Assembly: GCA_024628785.1 (NCBI GenBank)
Contig: CP102405.1
Coordinates: 62,001-126,000, forward strand
Direction: 5' to 3'
DNA: 64,000 nt
DNA from: Fusobacteria bacterium ZRK30
GTDB taxonomy: Bacteria; Fusobacteriota; Fusobacteriia; Fusobacteriales; Fusobacteriaceae
Shown: piece by piece, positions 24,249-33,344 of the stretch
Layout of the letters: each line of letters opens with the position of its first letter
Numbering within the stretch: position 1 is the first letter of the stretch
Program-made: the position numbers and the translations under genes
Notes under the pieces: model-generated
Databases searched by the model: none
Seen by the model: the letters and a program-made list of their open reading frames with translations, nothing else
Told to the model about the DNA's origin: nothing

Positions 24249-25760
24249 TTAATATATCTTATATTGTTCGTTCATATTTTTAATTCTAGCTAAAGTTCTT
24301 GCCTTCCCTATGATAGAGATAACGTTGTATAATTCAGCACCCTTTCCTTGACCAGTAATTACTGCTCTAAGCGGCATAAATACTTTACCAGGTCCTGTTC
24401 CCATAGCTTCTAAAGTGTCATTTAACATAGCTTTTACATCTTCTACAGTTAACTCTTCATTTGCACCTTCTAATTTTTCTACGAAATACTTTATTGCCTT
24501 TACCTCGTCTTCACCCTTTATAGCATTATGAAGTCTTTGAATAGGTTTTTTCTGCTTATTACTCATCTCTTCAGTTGTTTCAGGCAACTTGAATTCGTCT
24601 ACATAGTAGATGTCAGCTAATGCTGCTAATCCCTTCATAGTAGTTGCAGGTTCTCTCAAGATATCGATTACTCTCTCTAAAGTTTTCATCTCTTTTTCAT
24701 CTGCATTTTCAGATACGAATCCTCTTTCAACGAAGAATCTCTTAGACATCTCAGTTAATTCTGTTAAGTCTTTCATTCTCATATGCTGGTTATTTACCCA
24801 TCCTAATTTTTCTAAATCAAAGATCGGTCCTCCTAATGATACTCTTGTAATATCAAAAGTTTCTATAAATTCATCTAAAGTAAAGATCTCCTTATTTTCT
24901 CCTACAGAGTACCCCATAAGACCTAAGAAGTTTATCATTCCCTCTTTTAAATAACCCTCTTCAAGATAGTAATTTAATGATACAGGATTTTTTCTCTTAG
25001 AGATCTTTGTTCTGTCTGCATTTCTAAGTAATGGCATATGAACAAATTCAGGCATATCCCATCCAAAAGCCTTATACATTTGGATATGTTTAGGAGTAGA
25101 AGCAATCCATTCTTCCGCTCTTATAACGTGAGTTATTCCCATTAAATGATCATCTACTACGTTAGCTAAATGGTAAGTTGGGAATCCGTCACCTTTTAAT
25201 AAAATCTGGTCATCGATCTTATTGTTTTCAAATCTAACTTCCCCTCTTAAAACATCCTTTATCACAGTTTCACCGTCATATGGCATCTTAAGTCTGATTA
25301 CATATTCCTCTCCAGCTTCTAATTTAGCTGCGATCTCTTCCTCAGATAATGATCTGCAGTGACCATCATATCCAGGAGCCTTTTTCATGGCTTTTTGTCT
25401 CTCTCTTAATTTATCTAATCTGTCTCTCGTACAGAAACAGTAGTAAGCTTCTCCTTTTTCCACTAATTCAGCAGCATATTTTCCATATAAGTCAAATCTC
25501 TCAGATTGTCTATAAGGACCAAAGTCTCCACCTACGTCTGGACCTTCATCCCAACCTAGATCTAACCATCTCAAAGTATCAAATATTTGCTTTTCTGAAT
25601 CAGCAGTTGTTCTAGTCTGGTCTGTATCCTCTATTCTAAGTAGAAATGAACCTCCGTTTTTCTTAGCCATAGCTAAATTAAATAAAGCTATATAAGCTGT
25701 TCCCACATGGGGATCTCCTGTTGGAGAAGGTGCTATTCTCGTTCTAATTTCTTTACACAT
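24249..25760 (-). CDS. gltX: Glutamyl-tRNA synthetase
   Basis: Charges tRNA-Glu (and possibly tRNA-Gln, if the indirect route is used). The 503 residues are normal for the discriminating or non-discriminating class I enzyme. [14 protein letters not shown] carries the HIGH-type motif as HVGT (about residues 10-23), and the KMSKS-type loop is KISKRKNP (about 249-256). AGGAGG lies 9 bases before the ATG. It follows prfB by 19 bases and probably shares its transcript, so two translation genes are linked here. Confidence 0.95.
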   Translation of the reverse strand: MCKEIRTRIAPSPTGDPHVGTAYIALFNLAMAKKNGGSFLLRIEDTDQTRTTADSEKQIFDTLRWLDLGWDEGPDVGGDFGPYRQSERFDLYGKYAAELVEKGEAYYCFCTRDRLDKLRERQKAMKKAPGYDGHCRSLSEEEIAAKLEAGEEYVIRLKMPYDGETVIKDVLRGEVRFENNKIDDQILLKGDGFPTYHLANVVDDHLMGITHVIRAEEWIASTPKHIQMYKAFGWDMPEFVHMPLLRNADRTKISKRKNPVSLNYYLEEGYLKEGMINFLGLMGYSVGENKEIFTLDEFIETFDITRVSLGGPIFDLEKLGWVNNQHMRMKDLTELTEMSKRFFVERGFVSENADEKEMKTLERVIDILREPATTMKGLAALADIYYVDEFKLPETTEEMSNKQKKPIQRLHNAIKGEDEVKAIKYFVEKLEGANEELTVEDVKAMLNDTLEAMGTGPGKVFMPLRAVITGQGKGAELYNVISIIGKARTLARIKNMNEQYKIY

Positions 25761-25779
25761 ATCTATATTCCTCCTAAAT

Positions 25780-26878
25780 TTATTTTTTTATCCATCTCAG
25801 ATATCCAGTTATAAAGTTATCTATCTCTCCATCCATAACTGCCTTTACATTTCCACTTTCCGTATTGGTTCTGTGATCCTTTACCATGGTATATGGCTGG
25901 AATACATAGGACCTTATCTGGTTTCCCCAGCTGTTCTCAGACTGTTCTCCATGGAGTTTTTTTAGTTCATCTTCCCTTTTTTTCATCTCTATCTCTAAAA
26001 GTTTTGATTTTAGCATCTTTAAGGCTGTTTCCCTATTTTGAAGCTGTGATCTACCATTTTGACATCCAACTACTACTCCTGTTGGAAGATGGGTCATCCT
26101 TACAGCTGAATCGGTAGTATTTACATGTTGTCCTCCTGCTCCTCCTGCTCTAAATGTATCAACCTTTAGATCACTAGAAACAATCTCGATATTAATAGTA
26201 TCATCAATTTCCGGAGACACATCTATAGAGGCAAAAGATGTATGTCTTTTTTTAGCAGCGTCAAAGGGAGATATCCTTACTAATCTATGAACCCCTTTTT
26301 CACCTTTTAAGTATCCATAAGCTCTCGAGCCACTCACTAAAAGGGTAATGGACTTTATCCCTACCTGGTCACCTGCCTGATAATCAAGTTCCTCCACCTT
26401 ATACCCCTTAGAATTAAACCACCTGCTGTACATCCTATAGAGCATCTCTGCCCAGTCACAGGATTCTGTTCCTCCTGCACCTGCATGGATAGTAAAGATA
26501 GCTCCATTTTCATCATATTCGCCATCTAAAAGCAGACTGGTATCAAAATCTCCTATCTTCTTTATGAGCTTAGAAAATTTAGTCTGAAGTTCCTCAGCAA
26601 ACTCTTCTTCTCCGGCTTCTACAAATTCAATGAGTAGGTCCAATTCATCTATCCCATCAGAGATATCATTATATTCTCCTACAATCGCTTTTAAAGAATT
26701 TAAGTTTTTAATTATCTTAGAACTTTGCTTCTTGTCGTTCCAAAATCCATCTTTTAGGGTTTCACCTTCTAGTTTTTTTATCTCATCATTTTTTTTCTCT
26801 AAGTCAAAGATGCCCCCTAATTCCAGTTAATTTATCCTTAACTCCTATCATTTCCCTTCTTATCTCTAAAATATCCAT
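25780..26878 (-). CDS. prfB: Peptide chain release factor 2 (programmed +1 frameshift)
   Basis: Recognises UGA and UAA stop codons and triggers release of the finished peptide. The frame from the ATG at 26878 (AGGTGG 5 bases upstream) reads 24 codons, then meets TGA at 26804-26806 in the slip site CTTTGAC, preceded by AGGGGG, an internal Shine-Dalgarno-like sequence. A +1 shift gives 341 further residues, for a total of 365, the classic RF2 length. The second part holds the stop-codon tripeptide SPF (in [10 protein letters not shown]) and the catalytic GGQ (in [13 protein letters not shown]). Low RF2 would raise shifting and restore RF2, the known autoregulation. Confidence 0.95.
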
Positions 26879-26968
26879 ATTTACCACCTATACTCTCTAT
26901 TTTATTCAACCACAACGATCTTATATTTATCCTTTAAATTACACTTTTATTTTATTTTTATTCAGAAA

Positions 26969-26997
26969 ATTATAGCATGAAATTCCTTTATTTTCAA
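26969..26997 (-). promoter_or_regulatory. Promoter of prfB-gltX
   Basis: TTGAAA (26992-26997), a 17-base spacer and TATAAT (26969-26974) on the minus strand, about 90 bases before the prfB ATG. Confidence 0.7.
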
Positions 26998-27027
26998 TGC
27001 TGCCACCAGATCTCTAAATTATATTTT

Positions 27028-28641
27028 TTAATATAAAATTTTATTTTTCCCTGATCTTTTAGCCTTATATAGTGACTTATCAACTATCTCTATTAACCCT
27101 TCTATACTCAGACCTTCCTCATACTCCATTACTCCTCCACTCATAGTCACTTTTATTTTCTCCTTGTTATTAAAAAATTCTCGGTTTTCTATCTCCTTCC
27201 TTAGTCTTTCTCCTGCTTTAAAAGCATCTATTCTGTTTGTATTAGGCAGTATAATTAAAAATTCTTCCCCCCCATACCTGCACACTTTATCCATCCTGCT
27301 GGTTTCTTCTAGAAAAACTTTACAGACTTCCTTTAATACAGAATCTCCAAAAACATGGCCGTAAAGATCATTTATATTTTTAAAGTTATCTAAATCAAGC
27401 ATAATTATGGAAAACTCTGACTGAAACATCTTATTTTTAATTATTTCATCCTCTAAAAAAGTAGTGAGACTCTGCCTGTTGTATACTCCTGTAAGGGAGT
27501 CTATTCTGGCAATCTCCTTTAACTTAGTCTCTCTATTTTTGACATTCTTTTGTATATTTCTTACTTCTTTTGTTATTACATTCAATTCAGAATCATCGGA
27601 TATATACATCAATATCTCTTCTATATTTTTACTGTAATTTCCATTGGAAATCCCCTCTATTAAAACACTTAAATTTTTTAGATGAACCTTTAATTTTTTA
27701 GAAAATGAATTTATTATCAATAGAGATATTATGGTTCCTATCAAAGTAACGATCATTCCAACCTTTATTATACTTAAAGGGAGCTCTTTTAACTCATCTT
27801 TATATGTTCCTCCTACCATGATTAATCCTAATTCTAAAATAGGCTCTAGCCTAAAATATTTTTCACCTTCAGGTGTCTCTACATCAAATATTATAGGTTT
27901 TTTAAGCCTTATAATTTCATCTAAATAAGATTTTTCACCATTGAAATTTAAATCCATATATCTTTTTATTAAAGTTATATTTTTATCATTCACACCTTTT
28001 TCTCCGGTATCTACAACAAGTAAGCCCTTCTTATCCATGATGAACATCTTTCCTGTTTTTCCGATGGACAGATCGGACATCTTCAATTGATAATCCGAAA
28101 AATTGAGGTCCACTCCTACAACGCCTAAAACTTTTCCTTGAAAATATACGGTCTTTGCTATTGTAATTCCACTCTCTTTATTTGGAAATCTATAAATATC
28201 TGTAGTATGATAGTCTCCCTCTTCCTTTATTGCCCCTCTATACCACGGCCGACTCCTAGGGTCATATCCTTCCGGTATAAACCCTGATCCCTTTAAGGAA
28301 ATTCTCCCATATTCATCTCCATAAAATATATTTTCAACCTCTTTATTATCAGCTACTATAAGGTCCATCATCCCCTCTATGAGAACTTGAAATTCATCCT
28401 TATGGGAGGTCTCCACTTTACTGTGGATCACGAAAAACTCCAAGAGATCTAACACTGCCTCCATCTTATCGTTGATTAATTTTAACTGTTTTTTTTCTGA
28501 AGCAAAGATAAGTTCAATTTTTTCCTGCTCCCTTCTTTTAGTTTCATTTTGTGTTAAAAAAAAACTGTATATCCCCAAAAAAAAGATGGGTATTAAACAG
28601 CTAATTACTGAAATTTTAATTACACTTTTTTGTATATTCAT
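27028..28641 (-). CDS. Membrane diguanylate cyclase with Cache sensor
   Basis: Predicted to make cyclic di-GMP in response to an extracellular signal. The 537 residues start with a membrane segment (about 8-30), followed by a periplasmic Cache-type domain (about 35-280, with GDEYGRISLKGSG and DPRSRPWYRGAI typical of dCache), a second membrane segment (about 287-310), a linker, and a GGDEF domain (about 375-537). The active-site motif is GGEEF (in CRYGGEEFLIILP), intact for catalysis; DSLTGVYNRQSL begins the domain. No clear RxxD inhibitory site was seen. It follows a glycosyltransferase gene by 19 bases, which hints at control of a surface polysaccharide. Confidence 0.92.
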   Translation of the reverse strand: MNIQKSVIKISVISCLIPIFFLGIYSFFLTQNETKRREQEKIELIFASEKKQLKLINDKMEAVLDLLEFFVIHSKVETSHKDEFQVLIEGMMDLIVADNKEVENIFYGDEYGRISLKGSGFIPEGYDPRSRPWYRGAIKEEGDYHTTDIYRFPNKESGITIAKTVYFQGKVLGVVGVDLNFSDYQLKMSDLSIGKTGKMFIMDKKGLLVVDTGEKGVNDKNITLIKRYMDLNFNGEKSYLDEIIRLKKPIIFDVETPEGEKYFRLEPILELGLIMVGGTYKDELKELPLSIIKVGMIVTLIGTIISLLIINSFSKKLKVHLKNLSVLIEGISNGNYSKNIEEILMYISDDSELNVITKEVRNIQKNVKNRETKLKEIARIDSLTGVYNRQSLTTFLEDEIIKNKMFQSEFSIIMLDLDNFKNINDLYGHVFGDSVLKEVCKVFLEETSRMDKVCRYGGEEFLIILPNTNRIDAFKAGERLRKEIENREFFNNKEKIKVTMSGGVMEYEEGLSIEGLIEIVDKSLYKAKRSGKNKILY

Positions 28642-28660
28642 AGCAACCCACCTCCTTTTT

Positions 28661-30232
28661 TTATCTTAGATCGAGTAATCTTTCAGCTACTGATTCAAAA
28701 GAATATTTTTTACTTTCCATTATAAATTTTTTATTTATATTTGGTATTTTCTCTAACTTCTCTAAATTTAAATGTATTGCCTTCTCCAGATTCTTTACAA
28801 CTTCATCATCTAGATCTACTAAACTATCCTCGAAAGGAATAACTTCTTTTAATCCTGAATGGTTAAAAACTATAGGGACTAACCCCTGAGACATCCCCTC
28901 GATACTTACCATTCCAAAAGATTCTGGAAAAATAGATGGCACTACTATTATACTATGTTTTTTTATAACATGGGGCAGGGTATCGTGATCTAATTTACCT
29001 AAAAATACAACCCTGTCTATATCTATTTTTTTAGCTAATTCTAAATATTCATATAATTTCCCATCACTTTTTAATGAATTCCAGAATATTGATAGATATT
29101 TCAAGTCGCCATGTTTTTTCTCTTCTAAATAACTTCCTTTTTCTATAATAATTTCCAATAACTCTTTGTTTCCCTCTATTAATCCTCTCAATAAAATCTC
29201 TAAAGCCGGCCTAAACTTTCCATAGCCTACAATAGTAATATTTGCAGTGGGATTATTTTGAAAAATATAGGGGAGACTCATCAAGAGAATATGCACCCCT
29301 TTGGAGATTATTAATTTCCCTATGTATAGTATATTGTCTTCTCCTTTTAATTCCTCAGATAATTTCGAGTCCAGATCTCTGTCTATATCCCTGTACTCTA
29401 TCCTATCCTCTGCCTCATCTATAATTTTTTTTATCTTTTTTATATCTTCTAATTTTTTTATCTTCTCATAATTTTCATCATATATTTTTTTTAATGGTCC
29501 ATTGGAAAAAACAGTTTTCCCCTCTATAATATTTTTAAACTCTTCATCTTTTAATAACTTATTAAATTGTTCAAAATTAACACCTGAAGGAATTATTTGA
29601 AATCTGGAGTCCCTAAAAAAATCTATTTCCTCATAGATCTCACAAGATCTCCCTCTGATATATTCGCTTTGAACCACCACATTCTTAGAGTCCAAGAATC
29701 CTTCATAGGATAGCTTCATATACCTTTTGTCTCTGCTTATAATATAGTTTAATGAACTTCCATGACCAATTACTATATATGGAACCCCAGTCTTTTCCTG
29801 CACTTTTTTCATTATATAAGGGGATATGGCAAAGTGATTACAGTAGATTATATCTATCTTGGTTGTCTCTAAAAATTTTATGACAGCCTCTACATTTAGG
29901 TCTATATATCTTTTTAACTCAATATCTGTTAATTTATCAAATGTTTTAACTTTAAACCCATCATAATTATCATAGACAAATACAGGAAGGAGATCACCTA
30001 TATAGGGGGTTACCCCTACAAATCCATCCTCTTTAAATTTTGTCTTTAAAGAGATATTTTGATAGTCATCCATAATCCAATGGGAACCAACCTCTTCTAT
30101 ACCATCCCAATCTCTTTCCTGGGAAAATAGATATACATTATTCTCTTTTAAAAATTCTTTTACTATATTCAAGGCAAAAATATTACTGCCGCTACCATGC
30201 AAAAGATAACCATGCCAAAATAAAATCTCCAA
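28661..30232 (-). CDS. Glycosyltransferase family 4 protein
   Basis: Cytoplasmic sugar transferase of about 523 residues with a GT-B fold. The N-terminal part includes WHGYLLHGSGSNIFALNI near the start, and the nucleotide-sugar domain includes ILYIGKLIISKGVHILL (about 305-321) and the GT4 donor motif PSIFPESFGMVSIEGMSQG (about 441-459) with its two glutamates. A long charged insertion (about 255-300) is unusual. The start is uncertain: GGGAG lies 9 bases before a TTG at 30232 and 3 before a GTG at 30238. It is co-transcribed with the diguanylate cyclase. Donor and acceptor are unknown. Confidence 0.85.
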   Translation of the reverse strand: MEILFWHGYLLHGSGSNIFALNIVKEFLKENNVYLFSQERDWDGIEEVGSHWIMDDYQNISLKTKFKEDGFVGVTPYIGDLLPVFVYDNYDGFKVKTFDKLTDIELKRYIDLNVEAVIKFLETTKIDIIYCNHFAISPYIMKKVQEKTGVPYIVIGHGSSLNYIISRDKRYMKLSYEGFLDSKNVVVQSEYIRGRSCEIYEEIDFFRDSRFQIIPSGVNFEQFNKLLKDEEFKNIIEGKTVFSNGPLKKIYDENYEKIKKLEDIKKIKKIIDEAEDRIEYRDIDRDLDSKLSEELKGEDNILYIGKLIISKGVHILLMSLPYIFQNNPTANITIVGYGKFRPALEILLRGLIEGNKELLEIIIEKGSYLEEKKHGDLKYLSIFWNSLKSDGKLYEYLELAKKIDIDRVVFLGKLDHDTLPHVIKKHSIIVVPSIFPESFGMVSIEGMSQGLVPIVFNHSGLKEVIPFEDSLVDLDDEVVKNLEKAIHLNLEKLEKIPNINKKFIMESKKYSFESVAERLLDLR

Positions 30233-30319
30233 ATTCACCAACTCCCTTTTAATTTAATATACATTTAATTTTAAATATTACCTATACAAAAATAATTCAG
30301 AATAATAATTTAAATCATC

Positions 30320-30338
30320 ATTTGTAATATTTACAAAT
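30320..30338. promoter_or_regulatory. Palindromic operator over the repressor promoter
   Basis: ATTTGTAA-TAT-TTACAAAT is a perfect inverted repeat. It covers the -35 box of the promoter for the S24 repressor gene and lies about 90 bases from the divergent glycosyltransferase start, so one bound repressor could block both directions. Confidence 0.65.
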
Positions 30339-30350
30339 TGAGGTTATAAT
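30322..30350 (+). promoter_or_regulatory. Promoter of the S24 repressor gene
   Basis: TTGTAA (30322-30327), a 17-base spacer, TATAAT (30345-30350), about 36 bases before the ATG. Confidence 0.65.
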
Positions 30351-30385
30351 TAACTATAACAATATATAGGGAGTTGATATCTATC

Positions 30386-31081
30386 ATGACTTTTAATAAA
30401 TTTATAAAAAATAAAAGAATAGAATTAAATCTAAGTCAAAATAAATTTGCTAAATCCATTGGGATAACTCAATCTTATTTTAATAATATAGAAAGAGGTG
30501 AATTAAAAAATCCGCCCAGTGAGGACGTTTTAGAAAAAATTTCCATAGGTCTTATGTTAAATGAGGAGGAGATTGAATATCTAAAATTTTTAGCTGCTTT
30601 TGAAAGGACTCCTCAGCTCATCAAGGATGAATTGGATAGAAAAGATAAGGAGATCAGCTACCTCAGGGGAAACTCATCTATCTCTGAAAATAACTCCATC
30701 TCTATAGATGACCAGATTCCGGTCTTTGAAAGGATCAGTGCAGGCATCGGGGTTTTAGGAGATCAGGAAGTTACAGAATATATTACCCTCCCTGGGATAA
30801 GAAATCACGGTAATATTTTTGCTGTCAATGTATGGGGAGATTCTATGGAGCCTACTATTAAAGACGGTTCTATAATTATCGCTAAAAAAGAAGTTGAGGT
30901 AAGAAATGGAGATATCGGAGCTTTTTTCATAAATGATGAAGCCTTTGTAAAAAGACTAAAAGTTACAGAATCATATGTAGCTCTTATCAGTGATAATCCC
31001 AACTATCCGCCTATTTTTATAGGCCCTGGAGAAGATCTCAAAGTTGTAGGAAAGGTAGTAAAAGTTTTAAGTGATATATAA
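30386..31081 (+). CDS. LexA/CI-like repressor (XRE helix-turn-helix plus S24 peptidase domain)
   Basis: DNA-binding repressor of 231 residues. The N-terminal Cro/CI helix-turn-helix is at about residues 5-65 (LSQNKFAKSIGITQSYFNNI). The C-terminal S24 domain (about 110-231) contains the self-cleavage serine in WGDSMEPTIKDGS and the general-base lysine in AFVKRLKV. An Ala-Gly pair in RISAGIGVLG sits where LexA and CI are cut, so RecA-stimulated autocleavage is plausible. No prophage genes surround it. The ATG at 30386 is chosen over an upstream TTG that abuts GGGAG. It is divergent from the glycosyltransferase-diguanylate cyclase pair. Confidence 0.9.
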   Translation: MTFNKFIKNKRIELNLSQNKFAKSIGITQSYFNNIERGELKNPPSEDVLEKISIGLMLNEEEIEYLKFLAAFERTPQLIKDELDRKDKEISYLRGNSSISENNSISIDDQIPVFERISAGIGVLGDQEVTEYITLPGIRNHGNIFAVNVWGDSMEPTIKDGSIIIAKKEVEVRNGDIGAFFINDEAFVKRLKVTESYVALISDNPNYPPIFIGPGEDLKVVGKVVKVLSDI

Positions 31082-31085
31082 AAGA

Positions 31086-31227
31086 GCAACGTGACGTTGC
31101 ATCCAGATAGGCACAACCTAGGGTTTTATAATTTTTACCTCAAGATTCTTAGATTATATAATGACCTCTAAAATCTTAGTGATACCACTTACTGGTAGAT
31201 ATTTTAGTATAATTTCCTGGATAATAA
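31086..31227 (+). repeat. Hairpin repeat, copy 4 (full length, about 142 bases)
   Basis: The element opens with the perfect hairpin GCAACG-TGA-CGTTGC and ATCCAGATAGGCACAACC, contains a second small hairpin TACCA-CTTAC-TGGTA (about 31182-31196), and ends with TATAATTTCCTGGATAATAA. It begins 4 bases after a stop codon and runs into a terminator. Confidence 0.8.
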
Positions 31228-31261
31228 AAATGGAAGCAGAATTTCTGCTTCCATTTTTTTA
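31226..31261. terminator. Bidirectional intrinsic terminator
   Basis: AAAATGGAAGCAGAA and TTCTGCTTCCATTTT pair almost perfectly, with A and T runs outside. It closes both the repressor gene and the convergent tcyP gene. Confidence 0.92.
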
Positions 31262-31263
31262 GT

Positions 31264-32655
31264 TTATCCTCTGTTCAATACGGCCTTACCTTCACCGTCA
31301 TTGTATATCTCTTTATCTAAAGATCCTAATAATTTTGCTGTTACAACACCAGTAGCCATAGCTCCTGATACATTTAAAGCAGTTCTACCTTGATCTAAGA
31401 TAGGCTCAATAGCGATCAATAATCCAACCAATTCAATAGGTAATCCCATTATAGGCAGTACAATTAAGGCTGCTATTGTAGCTCCTCCACCGATTCCAGC
31501 TCCTCCAAGTGAAGCTATCATTACAACTATAATCAATTTTACAAAGAATGCCGGATCCAGTACATTTATACCAGTAGCAGTAGCAATCATTACAGCTAAC
31601 ATAGCTGGATATACTCCACCACAACCATTTTGTCCAACAGTAGCTCCAATTCCAGCTGACATACTTGCAATGGAATTAGGTACTCCTAATTTTTTTGTCT
31701 GGCAGTCAATATTCATTGGGATACTTCCAGCAGATGTTCTAGATGTAAAGGCAAATGTCAATACTGTCCACGCCTTCTTCAAGAAAATTATTGGCGATAC
31801 ACCACACAACATAATCATTACTAAGTGAACTCCAAACATAAGTGCTAAAGCAACATAAGTCGCTACAACGAAGTTACCTAATCTTGAAATTTCTACAAAG
31901 TTAGAACTCGCACATACCTTAGTCATTAGAGCTAAAACACCATATGGAGTAAGTCCCAATACCATCTGTACTAACTTTAATACTACAGCTTGAGCTGCAT
32001 TTACACCATTTTGAATTAATTCAAAAGTCTTCTTATCTTTCTTTTTGATCTTTCTTGTAGCTATCCCTACTAAAGCTGAGAAGATAACAACACCGATTGT
32101 TGAGTTATTTCCTGCACCAGTCATAGCTTTAAATGGGTTATCCGGAATAATTCCAACTATTTGTTTAATCAATGAAGAAGCATTACTAACATCTCCTGCT
32201 TTCCCTTCTAAGTAACTCATTCTAGCAGCTTCTTTAGCTCCTGATATTAGCCCCTCTGCACTTAGATTAAATGCTAAAGATGTAAATATAGATATAAGAG
32301 CAGCTATACCACAAGTTACCAACAATAATCCAATGATAGTCGTACTCATCTTTGCTATAGAACTATTTTCAGATTCCTCTGCATTAATAACAGATGAAGC
32401 TATAGATACCATTATTAAAGGAATAACAATCATCTTTAACAGCGAAACATATCCACTACCTATTATGTTGGTCCATTGTAATGTATTTGCAATTATCTCC
32501 GATCCCTGTCCATAAAAAACCTGCATAGATACACCAAATAATATTCCTAATCCCAATCCAGTAAACACTCTATTTGTAAATGACTTATATGATCTCTGCA
32601 TCCAAGCCAGCACATATACTAATATTGCCATAATAAGTATATTTAAAATTTGCAT
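31264..32655 (-). CDS. tcyP: L-cystine:cation symporter (TcyP/YdjN type)
   Basis: Sodium- or proton-coupled importer of the DAACS (glutamate transporter) family, 463 residues, the same length as E. coli YdjN. Family-typical stretches are SFTNRVFTGLGLGILFG near residue 25, LLKMIVIPLIMVSI near 75, TFAFTSRTSAGSIP (about 300-313, the substrate-binding serine-rich loop), and IEPILDQGRTALNVSG near 425. It has eight or so membrane segments with re-entrant loops. AGGGAGG lies about 8 bases before the ATG. It lies downstream of a rhodanese gene on the same strand, fitting a sulfur-amino-acid role. Confidence 0.9.
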   Translation of the reverse strand: MQILNILIMAILVYVLAWMQRSYKSFTNRVFTGLGLGILFGVSMQVFYGQGSEIIANTLQWTNIIGSGYVSLLKMIVIPLIMVSIASSVINAEESENSSIAKMSTTIIGLLLVTCGIAALISIFTSLAFNLSAEGLISGAKEAARMSYLEGKAGDVSNASSLIKQIVGIIPDNPFKAMTGAGNNSTIGVVIFSALVGIATRKIKKKDKKTFELIQNGVNAAQAVVLKLVQMVLGLTPYGVLALMTKVCASSNFVEISRLGNFVVATYVALALMFGVHLVMIMLCGVSPIIFLKKAWTVLTFAFTSRTSAGSIPMNIDCQTKKLGVPNSIASMSAGIGATVGQNGCGGVYPAMLAVMIATATGINVLDPAFFVKLIIVVMIASLGGAGIGGGATIAALIVLPIMGLPIELVGLLIAIEPILDQGRTALNVSGAMATGVVTAKLLGSLDKEIYNDGEGKAVLNRG

Positions 32656-32769
32656 ATATATAACCCTCCCTAAAATTTTCTACCTGATTTAAAACTTTTT
32701 TTATCTAATTTATTATGATTTCACACTTGAATTTCTTATTTTAAGTCTAACCTAGACTTTTTATTTTTA

Positions 32770-33138
32770 TCATGTACCGCATCCATCGTCATTTGCATGC
32801 CATGCATTGGTACCGTATTTCATATTAAATGATTTTTCAAATCCATATTTTCTAAGGATTTTTACAGCTTTTAATCCTTTAGCTCCCGTCGTACAGAACA
32901 CTACATATGAATCGTTTTTAGTTATCTCTTTTTTTTCTAAAAGATCCTTTACCTTCGTTTCGAATTCATTAAATTCAACGTCGATAGTTTCATCAAAGAT
33001 AGCCTCAACCTTATTTCTTTTCCTTTCATTCCTTACATCGATTACGATTGCATCATCCCCTATAAGATCTAATGCCCCATCTTTATCTACTTCCAGGTGT
33101 TTATCCCAGCCAAATAGATCACTAATAATTCCTGCCAT
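32770..33138 (-). CDS. Single-domain rhodanese-like protein
   Basis: A 122-residue sulfurtransferase-type protein. The rhodanese fold starts near residue 25 with DDAIVIDVRNERKRNK, and the active-site loop is FCTTGAKGLKAV with the catalytic cysteine near residue 83. A second cysteine is in the C-terminal tail DDGCGT. It has no signal peptide. AGGAGGG lies 5 bases before the ATG. Placement upstream of a cystine importer suggests handling of sulfane sulfur from cyst(e)ine breakdown, which is an inference. Transcription starts from a consensus promoter with a dyad operator. Confidence 0.87.
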   Translation of the reverse strand: MAGIISDLFGWDKHLEVDKDGALDLIGDDAIVIDVRNERKRNKVEAIFDETIDVEFNEFETKVKDLLEKKEITKNDSYVVFCTTGAKGLKAVKILRKYGFEKSFNMKYGTNAWHANDDGCGT

Positions 33139-33160
33139 TTTCTCCCTCCTATTTTTAAAT

Positions 33161-33182
33161 AATTATTATCGTCATAATAATT
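33161..33182. promoter_or_regulatory. Dyad operator downstream of the rhodanese promoter
   Basis: AATTATTAT-CGTC-ATAATAATT is a perfect 9-base inverted repeat, starting about 18 bases beyond the -10 box in the transcribed leader. The position suits a repressor, for example of the ArsR type that often controls sulfur-stress genes, but no regulator gene is adjacent. Confidence 0.6.
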
Positions 33183-33199
33183 TATTATTATTTACCCGC

Positions 33200-33228
33200 A
33201 TTATAAATAATTATATTTTTTTTGTCAA
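33200..33228 (-). promoter_or_regulatory. Perfect sigma-70 promoter of the rhodanese gene
   Basis: TTGACA (33223-33228) and TATAAT (33200-33205) on the minus strand with a 17-base AT-rich spacer: full consensus at all twelve positions. Confidence 0.85.
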
Positions 33229-33307
33229 CCTAAATGTTTCTTAAATATATCTTTAATTCCAAAATAAAACACTTTTAAATTTAAAACTAATATTCTTAAT
33301 ATAAAAA

Positions 33308-33343
33308 TAAAGGCCCAGAAATATAACATTTCCAGGCCTTTTT
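33308..33343 (-). terminator. Intrinsic terminator after the helicase operon
   Basis: AAAGGCCTGGAAAT pairs with ATTTCTGGGCCTTT on the minus strand around GTTAT, directly after the stop of the 592-residue gene. Confidence 0.8.
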
Positions 33344-33344
33344 C

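Noticed and set aside
25780-26643. Taking the plain 287-residue frame as the release factor
   Set aside because: It lacks the N-terminus of RF2. The +1 slip site and the upstream 24-codon frame give the correct 365-residue product.
31433-31624. Second minus-strand frame inside tcyP (63 residues)
   Set aside because: An out-of-frame shadow of the transporter gene, Cys/Tyr/Ser-rich and without a ribosome site.
32740-32757. Hairpin AAGTCTA-ACC-TAGACTT as terminator of the rhodanese gene
   Set aside because: The T run follows on the + strand, while the gene is on the minus strand; in the transcribed direction the tail is AAAATAAG.
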